A DNA stretch of 64,000 nucleotides from Martinezella hainanensis. GTDB lineage: Bacteria; Pseudomonadota; Alphaproteobacteria; Rhizobiales; Rhizobiaceae. The notes under the pieces were generated by a model. The model was given only the letters and a program-made list of their open reading frames with translations. It was not told the origin of the DNA and made no database searches. Made by a program: the position numbers and the translations under genes. Positions 18,869 through 27,667 of the stretch are shown piece by piece. Location of the stretch: positions 558,001-622,000 of the forward strand of contig NZ_FMAC01000001.1 in assembly GCF_900094555.1 (NCBI RefSeq). Reading direction: 5' to 3'. Positions within the stretch are counted from its first letter, which is position 1. Each line of letters begins with the position of its first letter.

Positions 18869-19369
18869 TCACGCTTCGCCTACCGTTTCAAAAAGTACGG
18901 CTTCCATGGCGCGGTTTGCATCGAGCCCGGACCATACAACAAATTGGAAAGCCTGATAGTAAGCCTCACAGGTGTCAAGCGCGTTGGAAAGCAGCACCTC
19001 CACCTGCCGGTTGGTAGGCTCCGCCCCGCCCGACAGGAGCAGCGATTGGCGGAAGATGACGATGTCCTCCTGGCGCCACAGATCGAAGTGGCCCATCAGC
19101 ACCTGCCCGTTGATGCAGGACAAGAGCTTGATCACCTCATTGACGCGCGGGTCCGGAACCTTGACATCGAACGCGCAGGCTATGTGCAGCGCCTCGAATT
19201 CCTCCATCCAGGAGAACGAGACGTGATAGTCGGTCCATCGCCCTTCGACGGTCATGGCGATTTCGTCCTCGCCGGACCGTTCGAACGACCAGTCGTTGTT
19301 GGCAGCAACGAATTCGATCATGTCGACCGGATTTGATTGTCGTTCGGCTTCCATTTCCATAAGGCTCAT
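18869..19369 (-). CDS. YbjN domain-containing protein
   Basis: 166-residue YbjN-like protein, a fold related to type III secretion chaperones with unclear function (in E. coli YbjN affects motility and stress when overproduced). Typical are VAANNDWSFERSGEDEIAMTVEG, WMEEFEALHIACAFDVKVP, EVIKLLSCINGQVLMGHFDLW and QFVVWSGLDANRAMEAVLFE. It heads the ybjN-proC unit, with the stop one base before the proC ATG. AAGGTGC (GAAGGTGCTGC) lies before the start at 19369. Confidence 0.88.
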   Translation of the reverse strand: MSLMEMEAERQSNPVDMIEFVAANNDWSFERSGEDEIAMTVEGRWTDYHVSFSWMEEFEALHIACAFDVKVPDPRVNEVIKLLSCINGQVLMGHFDLWRQEDIVIFRQSLLLSGGAEPTNRQVEVLLSNALDTCEAYYQAFQFVVWSGLDANRAMEAVLFETVGEA

Positions 19370-19706
19370 GCAGCACCTTCTTGACCGGATCGGTTGCAGT
19401 TTTCCCGTGGCTCAACACTGAAAGAACGCAAACAATTTTACTCCGGAAACATACTCGGGATGATGTTGAACGGCTGCCAGACTAACGCTTCCACCATGCC
19501 CGGGGCTTACCAAGTCCGTTTCGAATCATCATTTAAAATCAGTGTATAGTGGCATGCCCGGCATGCCAGCCCCTGAGTGGTGATTTTGGAAACGGCACTG
19601 TGGAAAGCTCTTCCGACGTCTATTCAGAAGGGAGTCATAACCGACTCTGGCAATTGGCTTTTTTGCCTATGTCCACAGGTGGAAAAACAGACGGAAATTT
19701 TCAGAG
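19370..19706. other. Intergenic region upstream of ybjN
   Basis: About 340 bases without a gene. On the plus strand TATAGT (19545-19550) is followed directly by two copies of the palindrome GGCATGCC (19551-19558 and 19560-19567). Further on lies GAGTC-ATAACC-GACTC and a run of six T near 19663. These could belong to an unannotated small transcript, but no good -35 is present. Confidence 0.35.
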
Positions 19707-19731
19707 GAAAAAGGCACGGCAAACGAGTGCC
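19707..19731 (-). terminator. Terminator of ubiK
   Basis: On the minus strand GGCAC-TCGTTTGCC-GTGCC is followed by TTTTTCC, about 30 bases after the ubiK stop codon. Confidence 0.7.
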
Positions 19732-19759
19732 GCGCCGATCTGCAAACGGAAGTCCAGGC

Positions 19760-20020
19760 TTATTTGCCCTTGGAAGCAAGCTTGGTTTCGAGCGCTTCGA
19801 TTCTTGCGAGCAGCGCCTCGTTTTCGTCGCGCGCCTTGATCGCCATTTCGCGAACGGCTTCGAATTCCTCGCGCTTGACGATATCCATGCTGTTCAGCCA
19901 GCGCTCGGCATGGGCATTGAAGGCGGTCTCGATTTCGCGGCGCACGCCCTGGGCAGCACCGGCGGCATCGGTCATCAGCTTGGCGAATTCATCCAAGATT
20001 CGGTTCGGTCCAGTGCTCAT
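19760..20020 (-). CDS. ubiK: UbiK/BMFP accessory factor family protein
   Basis: 86-residue protein of the UbiK (YqiC, membrane fusogenic BMFP) family, an accessory factor of ubiquinone biosynthesis that interacts with UbiJ and membranes. The start MSTGPNRILDEFAKLMTDAAGAAQGVRREIETAF at 20020 follows AAGGAG on the minus strand. The C-terminal half (REEFEAVREMAIKARDENEALLARIEALE) is a clear coiled coil. The ten extra N-terminal residues of the longer frame are rejected for lack of a ribosome site. It is divergent from lgt and has its own terminator. Confidence 0.88.
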   Translation of the reverse strand: MSTGPNRILDEFAKLMTDAAGAAQGVRREIETAFNAHAERWLNSMDIVKREEFEAVREMAIKARDENEALLARIEALETKLASKGK

Positions 20021-20239
20021 GGCAATCTCCTTGCGGCCGTCGGCCCTCAACGGTCAGGCATCGATACGGGCCAGATAGTGCTGAGGTAAGATTTCCAAGG
20101 GGCCGATGCAAGCAAATTGAGATAGGACTGGACAACCGGAGCCCCGATCTCGGCCGGATCAACAATCGACTTGACCGTTTCGACAGCGAACGCCATGTTC
20201 CGCGCACATTTTGGATATTTAGCATGATCCTGCCCCGAA

Positions 20240-21172
20240 ATGGCACGGTGCTTTCGGGAACATGCTGCAACGGGCCTGACGATCTTGCTGACATCCGCCA
20301 ATCTCGCCGCCATCCTGCCGTTTCCGGACATCGACCCGGTCGCCGTCTCCCTCGGTCCGATTTCAGTTCATTGGTATGGACTTGCCTATGTCGCTGGCAT
20401 TCTGCTCGGCTGGTTCTACGCAAGGCGGCTGGTCGATAACGGCAAGCTCTGGCTGAGCGATACCGCGCCGATGACGCGCCAGCACCTGGATGACTTCATC
20501 CTCTGGGTCGCCTTCGGCATCGTTCTCGGCGGTCGCATCGGCTATATCCTCTTCTACGATCTCGATCCGGTGCTGGCCAATCCGATCCGCGCCATCGAGG
20601 TCTGGAATGGCGGCATGTCCTTCCACGGTGGATTAATAGGCACGACTATCGCCATGATCTTGTTTGCAAGACGCAACCAGATCCCAGCCTGGAGCCTGTT
20701 CGATATCGTCGCCGCCGTCGCGCCGATCGGCCTTTTCTTCGGCCGCATCGCCAATTTCATCAACGGCGAGCTTTGGGGCCGGGTGAGCGACGTCCCCTGG
20801 GCGATGGTCTTCTGCAGCCCGCATGTGATCGCCGCCCATAACGGCGTTTGTCCTGCAGGTCCCGATCCGCGCCACCCCAGCCAGCTTTACGAGGCCGGCA
20901 TCGAAGGCATTATACTGTTCCTCGTGCTCTTCATCCTCACGCGCTGGGCGTTGGCGCTGAAAAAGCCGGGCACGGTCAGCGGTATTTTTGTCATCGGCTA
21001 TGCCTTCTCGCGTATTTTTGTCGAATTCTTCCGTCAGCCTGACGAACAGCTCGGCTATCTGCTCGGCACCAACTGGCTGACGATGGGCATGGTGCTGTCG
21101 CTTCCGATGGTCGCCATCGGCCTGTGGGCAGTCATCCGTGCACGGCAGGCAGCTGCAAGGCAGATGGCTTGA
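20240..21172 (+). CDS. lgt: Prolipoprotein diacylglyceryl transferase
   Basis: Inner-membrane enzyme that moves diacylglyceryl from phosphatidylglycerol to the lipobox cysteine of prolipoproteins. The frame has seven hydrophobic helices with [17 protein letters not shown], the catalytic-site HGGLIG (residues about 130-135), and the Lgt signature [14 protein letters not shown]. The N-terminus is uncertain: ATG at 20240 gives 310 residues but has no ribosome site. A TTG near 20285 ([15 protein letters not shown]) matches the usual rhizobial start better. It heads a plus-strand series with midA, pgeF and a peptidase, and the lipoprotein gene at 24476 is a likely substrate. Confidence 0.93.
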   Translation: MARCFREHAATGLTILLTSANLAAILPFPDIDPVAVSLGPISVHWYGLAYVAGILLGWFYARRLVDNGKLWLSDTAPMTRQHLDDFILWVAFGIVLGGRIGYILFYDLDPVLANPIRAIEVWNGGMSFHGGLIGTTIAMILFARRNQIPAWSLFDIVAAVAPIGLFFGRIANFINGELWGRVSDVPWAMVFCSPHVIAAHNGVCPAGPDPRHPSQLYEAGIEGIILFLVLFILTRWALALKKPGTVSGIFVIGYAFSRIFVEFFRQPDEQLGYLLGTNWLTMGMVLSLPMVAIGLWAVIRARQAAARQMA

Positions 21173-21249
21173 GGTAGGGTTCAATATCGCGTGGTCCTTG
21201 TAGGAACGGCTCCCAGTCTGTCTGGACCACGCATTAGCGAAAGCAGAGA

Positions 21250-22347
21250 ATGACGACGGCGCTCGGGGAAAAAATCAAAGCCATCATCCGCACAAACGGG
21301 CCATTGAGCATCACGGATTATTTTTCGCTGTGCCTCGCCGATCCGGTGCATGGTTATTACAAGACGCGTGAACCCTTCGGCCAGTCCGGCGATTTCGTCA
21401 CAGCGCCGGAAGTCAGCCAGCTATTCGGCGAGATGATCGGCGTCTTCATGGTGCATGCCTGGCAGCGGCACGGAACGCCTGCCGATGTGCGCCTCGTCGA
21501 AATCGGACCTGGCCGCGGCACGATGATGTCGGACATGCTGCGTGTCATCGGCAAGCTCGCGCCGCCGCTCTACGATGTCATGACGGTGCATCTCGTCGAG
21601 ACCAGCGAGCGCCTGCAAGGCTTCCAGCGCCAGACCCTCGAAGCCTATGGCGCAAAAATCTCCTGGCATACGGACTTTGGCGAAGTGCCTGAAGGTTTCA
21701 CCCTGCTCGCCGCCAACGAACTCTTCGACGCCATTCCGATCCGTCAGTTCGTCCGCACCGCCAATGGCTTCCGCGAGCGCACGGTCGGCCTCGACGTCAA
21801 TGACGAACTGAGTTTCACGGCGGGCGTGGCCGCGCTCGATCCGGCTCTTCTTCCTGAGGGCGACCCGCCGCCGATCGGCACGATTTTCGAAATCGCCCCC
21901 GCTCGCCAGGCCGTCATGACGGCAATCTGCGACCGGCTGGCATCCCATGGCGGCACCGCGCTTGCCATCGACTACGGTCACATGACGACGGGTTTCGGCG
22001 ACACGCTGCAGGCCGTGCGTATGCACGAATACGACCCGCCGCTGGAACATCCGGGCGAGGCGGATCTCACCAGCCACGTCGATTTCCAGCATCTGGCGCA
22101 AACGGCGCTCGCATCGGGCCTGCATATCAACGGCTGCTGTCATCAGGGCGATTTCCTCGTCGGGCTCGGCCTGCTGGAGCGCGCCGCCGCCCTCGGCCGC
22201 GACCAGGATGCGGCAACGCAGGAGAATATTCGCGTCGCCGTGGAGCGGCTTGCGGGTGCCGGCGAAGGCAAGATGGGAGAGCTTTTCAAGGTGCTGGCGG
22301 TCTCCAGCCCGGCGATCGACCTCCTGCCCTTTCGGCCCATCAGCTGA
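21250..22347 (+). CDS. MidA/NDUFAF7-type SAM-dependent methyltransferase
   Basis: 365-residue class I methyltransferase of the MidA/NDUFAF7 family. In mitochondria, NDUFAF7 dimethylates an arginine of complex I subunit NDUFS2; the bacterial role is probably similar. Family marks are PLSITDYFSLCLADPVHGYY near residue 17, GDFVTAPEVSQLFGEMIGVF, the SAM motif VRLVEIGPGRGTMMSDMLR, the conserved LLAANELFDAIPIRQFV, and LAIDYGHM. The start follows AGCAGAGA; the gene is 77 bases after lgt. No motif is missing. Confidence 0.9.
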   Translation: MTTALGEKIKAIIRTNGPLSITDYFSLCLADPVHGYYKTREPFGQSGDFVTAPEVSQLFGEMIGVFMVHAWQRHGTPADVRLVEIGPGRGTMMSDMLRVIGKLAPPLYDVMTVHLVETSERLQGFQRQTLEAYGAKISWHTDFGEVPEGFTLLAANELFDAIPIRQFVRTANGFRERTVGLDVNDELSFTAGVAALDPALLPEGDPPPIGTIFEIAPARQAVMTAICDRLASHGGTALAIDYGHMTTGFGDTLQAVRMHEYDPPLEHPGEADLTSHVDFQHLAQTALASGLHINGCCHQGDFLVGLGLLERAAALGRDQDAATQENIRVAVERLAGAGEGKMGELFKVLAVSSPAIDLLPFRPIS

Positions 22348-22485
22348 TAGTTCGGCCAACAATCCTTGCGGATTGACAGGGCGCGGCGGCCTGGGCCAAC
22401 ATTCCCCGACGATCGAACTGCTTCGCCGCGGCTGCGTTATTCATCGCACGACAGGCTGAACCAAGATATCTAAGGAACACTCTCG

Positions 22486-23268
22486 TTGCCGACACCACTT
22501 GCAAGCACGCTGCTGAGCGCCGCCGAGACTTCCGGCATTCGTCATGGCTATTTCACCCGCGTCGGCGGCGTTTCGGAAGGTCTCTATCGCGGATTGAACG
22601 TCGGCCTCGGTTCGCATGACGAACGCGCGCACGTGCAGGAAAACCGCCGTCGTGTCGCCGGCTGGTTCGGCTTGCCCGTCGAGCGGCTTGCCACCGTGCA
22701 TCAGATCCATTCACCCGACGTCGTGACCATCGACGCCCATTATGACGGCAGCCGACCGCAGGCCGACGCGATGGTGACGGCCTCGCCGGGCATCGCGCTT
22801 GGTGTGCTTGCCGCCGATTGTGGCCCCATCCTTTTCGCCGATCCGGAAAATCGGGTCATCGGCGCCGCCCATGCCGGCTGGAAGGGCGCGCTGACGGGCG
22901 TGCTGGAGAATACCATCGAAGCGATGGTGGCGCTCGGCGCGAAACGCGGGGCAATCATCGCCTGCCTCGGCCCCTCGATCAGCCAGACAAGCTATGAAGT
23001 CGGTCCCGAATTCGTCGAACGCTTCCTCGCCCACGATCCCGACTATGCCCAATATTTCGCTCCTTCGGAGCGCGACGGCCATGCCATGTTCGATCTGCCG
23101 TCCCTCACGGTCGATCGCCTGCGCAAGGCCGGCGTCACGGCTGAAAGCCTGAACCTCTGCACCTATCCGGACCCGGAGCGCTTTTTCTCCTATCGGCGCA
23201 CGACGCATGCCAAGGAGCCGGATTATGGGCGCCAGATTTCCGCCATCGCCATCGGGGAGGCAGCTTGA
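22486..23268 (+). CDS. pgeF: Peptidoglycan editing factor PgeF (YfiH family)
   Basis: 260-residue laccase-domain protein of the YfiH/PgeF family. These remove wrongly inserted L-serine from peptidoglycan precursors and also show purine nucleoside phosphorylase or laccase activity in some members. Active-site signatures are HQIHSPDVV (metal/ligand His), LGVLAADCGPILFAD (Cys), GAAHAGWKGALTGVLENT (His) and CLGPSISQTSYEVG. The start is TTG at 22486 with AAGGAAC ideally spaced; no ATG fits. The end GEAA*-CATGG abuts the peptidase ATG (gap one base), so translation is coupled. Confidence 0.93.
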   Translation: MPTPLASTLLSAAETSGIRHGYFTRVGGVSEGLYRGLNVGLGSHDERAHVQENRRRVAGWFGLPVERLATVHQIHSPDVVTIDAHYDGSRPQADAMVTASPGIALGVLAADCGPILFADPENRVIGAAHAGWKGALTGVLENTIEAMVALGAKRGAIIACLGPSISQTSYEVGPEFVERFLAHDPDYAQYFAPSERDGHAMFDLPSLTVDRLRKAGVTAESLNLCTYPDPERFFSYRRTTHAKEPDYGRQISAIAIGEAA

Positions 23269-23269
23269 C

Positions 23270-24421
23270 ATGGCCCTGCATTTCGAACGCAGCGAATTCG
23301 AGGCTCGTCTGGCGCGGCTGCTTGCAAGGATGCAGGAAGAAAAGCTCGATGCCATGCTGCTCTTTGCACAGGAGAGCATGTATTGGCTGACCGGCTACGA
23401 TACGTTCGGCTTTTGCTTTTTCCAGACGCTGGTCGTCAAGGCGGATGGATCGCTGACGCTCCTGACGCGCTCGGCTGACCTGCGCCAGGCGCAACTTACC
23501 TCTGTCATTACCGACATCCGTATCTGGGTCGATCGCGTCAACGCCGATCCGACGCTCGATCTCAAGGAGCTTTTGTCCGACCTCGATCTTCTCGGCGCCC
23601 GTATCGGCATCGAATATGACACCCATGGCATGACGGGCCGCATCGCTCGCCTGCTCGATCATCAGCTTGCGAGCTTCGGACAGATCATCGACGCCTCCTA
23701 TCTTGTAAGCCGTCTGCGCCTGACCAAGAGCCCGGCGGAAATCGCTCATGTCGAACGCGCTGCCGCGCTGGCCGACGATGCCTTAGATGCCGCCCTCTCT
23801 TTAGCCAAGCCGAGTGCTGATGAATCAGATATCCTCGCAGCCATGCAGGGCGCAGTCTTTTCAGGTGGTGGCGATTATCCCGCCAACGAATTCATCATCG
23901 GCTCCGGTGTGGAAGCCCTGCTCTGCCGCTACAAGTCCGGCCGCCGCAAGCTCGACGCCAACGACCAGCTGACGCTCGAATGGGCCGGTGTCGATGCCCA
24001 TTACCATGCCGCCATGATGCGCACCGTCGTCATCGGCACTCCCAGCCACCGCCATCGCGAGCTCTTCAGTGCCTGCCTGGAAACCCTGCAGGCGATCGAA
24101 ACGATCCTGATGCCGGGACACACCTTCGGCGACGTCTTCGACATGCATGCCAAGATCATGGACGAACGCGGCCTTGCCCGCCACCGGCTGAATGCCTGCG
24201 GCTACTCCCTCGGCGCCCGTTTCTCACCCTCCTGGATGGAGCACGAGATGTTCCATATGGGCAATCCGCTGGAGATCCAGGAGAACATGTCGCTCTTCGT
24301 GCACATGATCATCATGGATTCCGACAGCGGTACCGCCATGACCCTCGGACAGACCTATCTGACCACCTCGCAGGCACCAAAGGCCCTTTCGCGCCACCCT
24401 CTCGAATTTCTTAACCGTTAG
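23270..24421 (+). CDS. M24-family Xaa-Pro peptidase-like protein
   Basis: 383-residue protein with the creatinase N-domain (about 1-135, MQEEKLDAMLLFAQESMYWLTGYDT) and the pita-bread M24 domain after it. Metal-ligand areas are visible as EWAGVDAHYHAAMMRTVVIG, GHTFGDVFDMHAKIMDERG, and EIQENMSLFVHMIIMD. Canonical D/D/H/E/E ligands are only partly conserved: the first aspartate is in AGVDAHYH, and the final glutamate region is unusual. Catalysis on Xaa-Pro peptides is therefore uncertain. The start at 23270 has GGGGAGG ten bases upstream and overlaps closely with pgeF. Confidence 0.88.
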   Translation: MALHFERSEFEARLARLLARMQEEKLDAMLLFAQESMYWLTGYDTFGFCFFQTLVVKADGSLTLLTRSADLRQAQLTSVITDIRIWVDRVNADPTLDLKELLSDLDLLGARIGIEYDTHGMTGRIARLLDHQLASFGQIIDASYLVSRLRLTKSPAEIAHVERAAALADDALDAALSLAKPSADESDILAAMQGAVFSGGGDYPANEFIIGSGVEALLCRYKSGRRKLDANDQLTLEWAGVDAHYHAAMMRTVVIGTPSHRHRELFSACLETLQAIETILMPGHTFGDVFDMHAKIMDERGLARHRLNACGYSLGARFSPSWMEHEMFHMGNPLEIQENMSLFVHMIIMDSDSGTAMTLGQTYLTTSQAPKALSRHPLEFLNR

Positions 24422-24475
24422 GGGCGTAAGATAGCGATCCTGGACGGTAAGACGTCGGGAGAAAGGATCGCGTCA

Positions 24476-25354
24476 ATGGGACTGGTCAGGATAACGTTGA
24501 CTGTCGCCGGCTTTTGCCTCGCGCTCTCCGCCTGCAATACCACGGACGCCCTGACGCCGCCCGAAGCCATCGGCGATGTCGGCTCCAGCCCGGTCACCCA
24601 GCGGGATGTCGAACGAATGGCTTCCGCGCCGCCGCGCCGCCAGGTCTATCAGGACACGCAGGATAGTTACGGTTATCAGCAGCAGACCTCCCAGCAGGCC
24701 TATCAGCAGCAAAGCTACGGCGGAAGCGGCACGCTCGATGACCAGGCATCGGCGCTAAGGTCGAGTGGCAGCAATCCTTACGCCTCTCGCCCGCTCGATG
24801 GTTCCCGGACCGCCTCCATCGCTCCATCTAACAATCAGTTTTCGGAAGCCGACGAGCAACGCGAGGCCGACCGGCGTCTGTCGGACGATCCACAACCTCA
24901 GCAGCAACAGACTGCCGACGATCCTCAGCCGGAACAACAGCAACCGGATCAGCAACAGGCATCGCTGCCCCCCCCAACCGCGGCCGGCGGCAACAGCGTC
25001 CGCTTCCTGCCGATCATCGGCGCGCCCGTGGAAGCCGTTACGCCGCTGTCGCGCCAGCTTGGTGCCGATGCCCGCTCGCTCGGCCTGACGATCAAGAGTT
25101 CAAGCGATTCCAGCGCCGCCTATATCCTCAAAGGCTATCTTTCCGCCTTTGAAGATGGGCCGCAGATTTCTGTAACCTATGTCTGGGACGTGCTGGATAG
25201 TAACGGCAACCGCGTCCACCGCATCCAGGGTTCGGAAAGCGCGCCCCTGAAGCGCGGCGACCCCTGGTCGGCCGTTCCCCCGACGGTCATGCAGAAAATT
25301 GCCACCAAAACCATGTCGGAATTCAATTCCTGGCGCGAATCCAACGGTGGATAG
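24476..25354 (+). CDS. Glutamine-rich lipoprotein
   Basis: 292-residue exported lipoprotein. The N-terminus MGLVRITLTVAGFCLALSAC carries a lipobox (LSAC, Cys20), so it is modified by Lgt, encoded nearby. Residues about 50-180 are low-complexity and rich in Q, S and P (YQQQTSQQAYQQQSYGG; PQPQQQQTADDPQPEQQQPD). The C-terminal 110 residues form a compact domain (VRFLPIIGAPVEAVTPLSRQL ... SVTYVWDVLDSNGNRVHRI ... MQKIATKTMSEFNSW). It resembles envelope lipoproteins of unknown function in other rhizobia. GGGAGAAAGGAT precedes the ATG. Confidence 0.8.
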   Translation: MGLVRITLTVAGFCLALSACNTTDALTPPEAIGDVGSSPVTQRDVERMASAPPRRQVYQDTQDSYGYQQQTSQQAYQQQSYGGSGTLDDQASALRSSGSNPYASRPLDGSRTASIAPSNNQFSEADEQREADRRLSDDPQPQQQQTADDPQPEQQQPDQQQASLPPPTAAGGNSVRFLPIIGAPVEAVTPLSRQLGADARSLGLTIKSSSDSSAAYILKGYLSAFEDGPQISVTYVWDVLDSNGNRVHRIQGSESAPLKRGDPWSAVPPTVMQKIATKTMSEFNSWRESNGG

Positions 25355-25459
25355 CCACAAGCTTTTCAGAAATATGAAAGGTAACGCGCCTCTCCCCCTT
25401 GCATTCGAGAGCAAGGCGGTTAAAAGCGCGGCTATCAGGTTGGTAATAGGCGGGCCACA

Positions 25460-26392
25460 ATGAAGGTTTTCGCAGGCAATTCGAACCGGCATCTTGCCGA
25501 AGCGATCTGCAATTATCTCAACGTTCCCTTGGGCAAGGCCAGTGTCAGGCGCTTCGCCGACCAGGAGATTTTCGTAGAGATCCAGGAAAATGTACGCGGT
25601 GAGGACATATTTGTTGTCCAGCCAACATCGTTTCCAGCCAACGACCATCTCATGGAACTGTTAATCATGATCGATGCTATGCGCCGTTCGTCGGCACGGC
25701 GCATCACGGCGGTCCTTCCCTATTTCGGCTACGCCCGTCAGGATCGCAAGGCCGGGCCGCGCACGCCGATCTCGGCAAAGCTCGTCGCAAACCTCATTAC
25801 CGAGGCTGGGGCCGATCGCGTTCTGACGCTCGATCTGCATGCTGGCCAGATCCAGGGCTTCTTCGATATCCCGACGGACAATCTTTATGCGCTGCCGATC
25901 CTGACACACGATATCAGGGTCAACTACGATATCGGCAACGTCATGGTCGTCTCACCTGACGTCGGTGGCGTCGTGCGTGCCCGCGCGCTCGCCAAACGAC
26001 TCGACTGTCTGCTGGCGATCGTGGACAAGCGCCGCGACCGCCCGGGTGAATCCGAAGTGATGAACATCATCGGCGAAGTGGCCGGCAAGGATTGCATCCT
26101 GATCGACGATATCGTCGATTCCGGGGGCACGCTCTGCAACGCCGCCGAAGCGCTATTGAAGAACGGCGCGACCAGCGTCACTGCCTATATCACGCACGGC
26201 GTTCTCTCCGGCGGCGCGGTGACCCGCGTGGCAAATTCGAAATTGAAGGAATTGGTGATTACCGATTCCATCCAGCCGACGACCGCCGTGCTGTCGGCGC
26301 CGAATATCCGCGTGATCACGACGGCGAGCCTCATCGGCGAAGCCATCAACCGCACCAGCCAGGAAGAATCGGTTTCGAGCCTGTTCGACTGA
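25460..26392 (+). CDS. prs: Ribose-phosphate pyrophosphokinase
   Basis: 310-residue PRPP synthetase (class I), transferring pyrophosphate from ATP to ribose-5-phosphate for purine, pyrimidine, histidine and tryptophan synthesis. Seen are [45 protein letters not shown], the catalytic flexible loop [33 protein letters not shown], and the PRPP-binding [19 protein letters not shown] and [17 protein letters not shown]. Length and motifs are normal. A possible promoter TTGCAT-16-TAAAAG starts at 25400. It ends only 15 bases from the opposing MFS gene. Confidence 0.97.
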   Translation: MKVFAGNSNRHLAEAICNYLNVPLGKASVRRFADQEIFVEIQENVRGEDIFVVQPTSFPANDHLMELLIMIDAMRRSSARRITAVLPYFGYARQDRKAGPRTPISAKLVANLITEAGADRVLTLDLHAGQIQGFFDIPTDNLYALPILTHDIRVNYDIGNVMVVSPDVGGVVRARALAKRLDCLLAIVDKRRDRPGESEVMNIIGEVAGKDCILIDDIVDSGGTLCNAAEALLKNGATSVTAYITHGVLSGGAVTRVANSKLKELVITDSIQPTTAVLSAPNIRVITTASLIGEAINRTSQEESVSSLFD

Positions 26393-26406
26393 AGCTTGTG
26401 GCCGCC

Positions 26407-27642
26407 TCAGGTGGCCTTTGCTCGCGCGGGATGCGCCTGTTTCCATGCGAGCAGGCCTATCCCCACCAGGCCCGAGATGAAGACGGCCGCACCCGAGCCC
26501 ATGATCGAAGGCCCGATGCCGAACCATGCAAACAGGGTCGGCGACATCAGATAGGCCAGAAGCAAGCCGGTGAAGATCGCGCACATCAATAGACGATAGA
26601 CCTGCGCCAGACGATGCGGCTCGCTGCGCGTCTGCATCAGATGCAGCATGGCAAGGTTCTCGAAAGGGCCGTTGATCGCCGCGAAGCACGCCACGAGCAT
26701 CAGCGATATCCGATCATGCATCAGCGGCAACAGGAAAACCCCCGATCCGAAGATGAGCTTCGCCACGATGATCCAGACGACCGGCCGGCGCGGCTTGACG
26801 CTGCCGAGGATCAGATTGGTGGCCAGGTTGCCGACGCCGTAAGCCGTCATCATCAGGCTGTAGTCGGTCAGCGGATCGGCGCTGGTTTCGCGCAAATGCA
26901 GGATCATGCCGAGCAGGATCCCCATCGCCCAGGCGACGTTTCCCATCAGGTTAGTGAAGAGGCCGTAGAGAATTGCCGCATGGCCGCGCGCTGCGCGCCA
27001 CCCGCCGAGAATGCCGTCCACGACAGCCGCCATTCCGGAGAAATCGCGACGCCGCGGCGCCGTGGGGAGTTTCGCCACCGCCAACCACACGGCAAGCGCC
27101 GAGAGCATGAAGGTGGCGGCCGTGACCGTGAAGAACTGGGATTTCGGCAGGAGCCCGTTCACGAGCGCGATCAGGCTTGGACCGAGAATGCGCGCCATGC
27201 GACGCGTAGCGTCGAAAAGGCCATTGGTTGCATGTCGAACCTCGGCATCGACCGCAATCGTTGGCAAGGTCGCCTGCAGCGACGGATCGAAAGTCGACGT
27301 CAGCAACGCGATGCTTCCGGCAAGCACGATCAACAGCGGCAGGCTCATCAGATGCAAGATCCCCGCCAGCGATAGTGTCAGCAATAAAGCCGCACGCAGC
27401 AGATCGGCTGATATCATCGTCGTGCTGTGCCGCCAGCGATCCGTGACGATACCGCCGAACAGGCTGCCAAACAGCAGCGCTCCGGACTGCAATGCGGAAA
27501 CATATCCCGCATTGCTGCCAATGAAGTCAGCGGCAATCCAGACGACTGCGACCATGTAGAATTCGGAGCCTGTCGCCGCCAGCACCTGGCCGGCCCATAG
27601 AAGAGAGATCGAGCGTTGGCTCAGCGGCTTCAGGACAAACAT
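26407..27642 (-). CDS. MFS transporter (EntS/MFS_3-like exporter)
   Basis: 411-residue permease with twelve hydrophobic helices. It begins MFVLKPLSQRSISLLWAGQVLAATGSEFYMVAVVW, typical of MFS_3/EntS-like exporters that move siderophores or drugs outward. The loop 2-3 motif is FGSLFGGIVTDRWRHSTTM (GxxxDRxxR type), and the second half starts near residue 225. Such exporters are often paired with siderophore genes, but none are nearby, so the substrate is unknown. It is convergent with prs and 25 bases downstream of the first tandem secreted paralog stop region, on the same strand. Confidence 0.9.
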   Translation of the reverse strand: MFVLKPLSQRSISLLWAGQVLAATGSEFYMVAVVWIAADFIGSNAGYVSALQSGALLFGSLFGGIVTDRWRHSTTMISADLLRAALLLTLSLAGILHLMSLPLLIVLAGSIALLTSTFDPSLQATLPTIAVDAEVRHATNGLFDATRRMARILGPSLIALVNGLLPKSQFFTVTAATFMLSALAVWLAVAKLPTAPRRRDFSGMAAVVDGILGGWRAARGHAAILYGLFTNLMGNVAWAMGILLGMILHLRETSADPLTDYSLMMTAYGVGNLATNLILGSVKPRRPVVWIIVAKLIFGSGVFLLPLMHDRISLMLVACFAAINGPFENLAMLHLMQTRSEPHRLAQVYRLLMCAIFTGLLLAYLMSPTLFAWFGIGPSIMGSGAAVFISGLVGIGLLAWKQAHPARAKAT

Positions 27643-27667
27643 GATCGCATTCTGACTTCGGAGTGAT

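Noticed and set aside
19670..19690. ATGTCCACAGG resembling a DnaA-type box
   Set aside because: Only one imperfect match, with no AT-rich unwinding element or cluster; not an origin.
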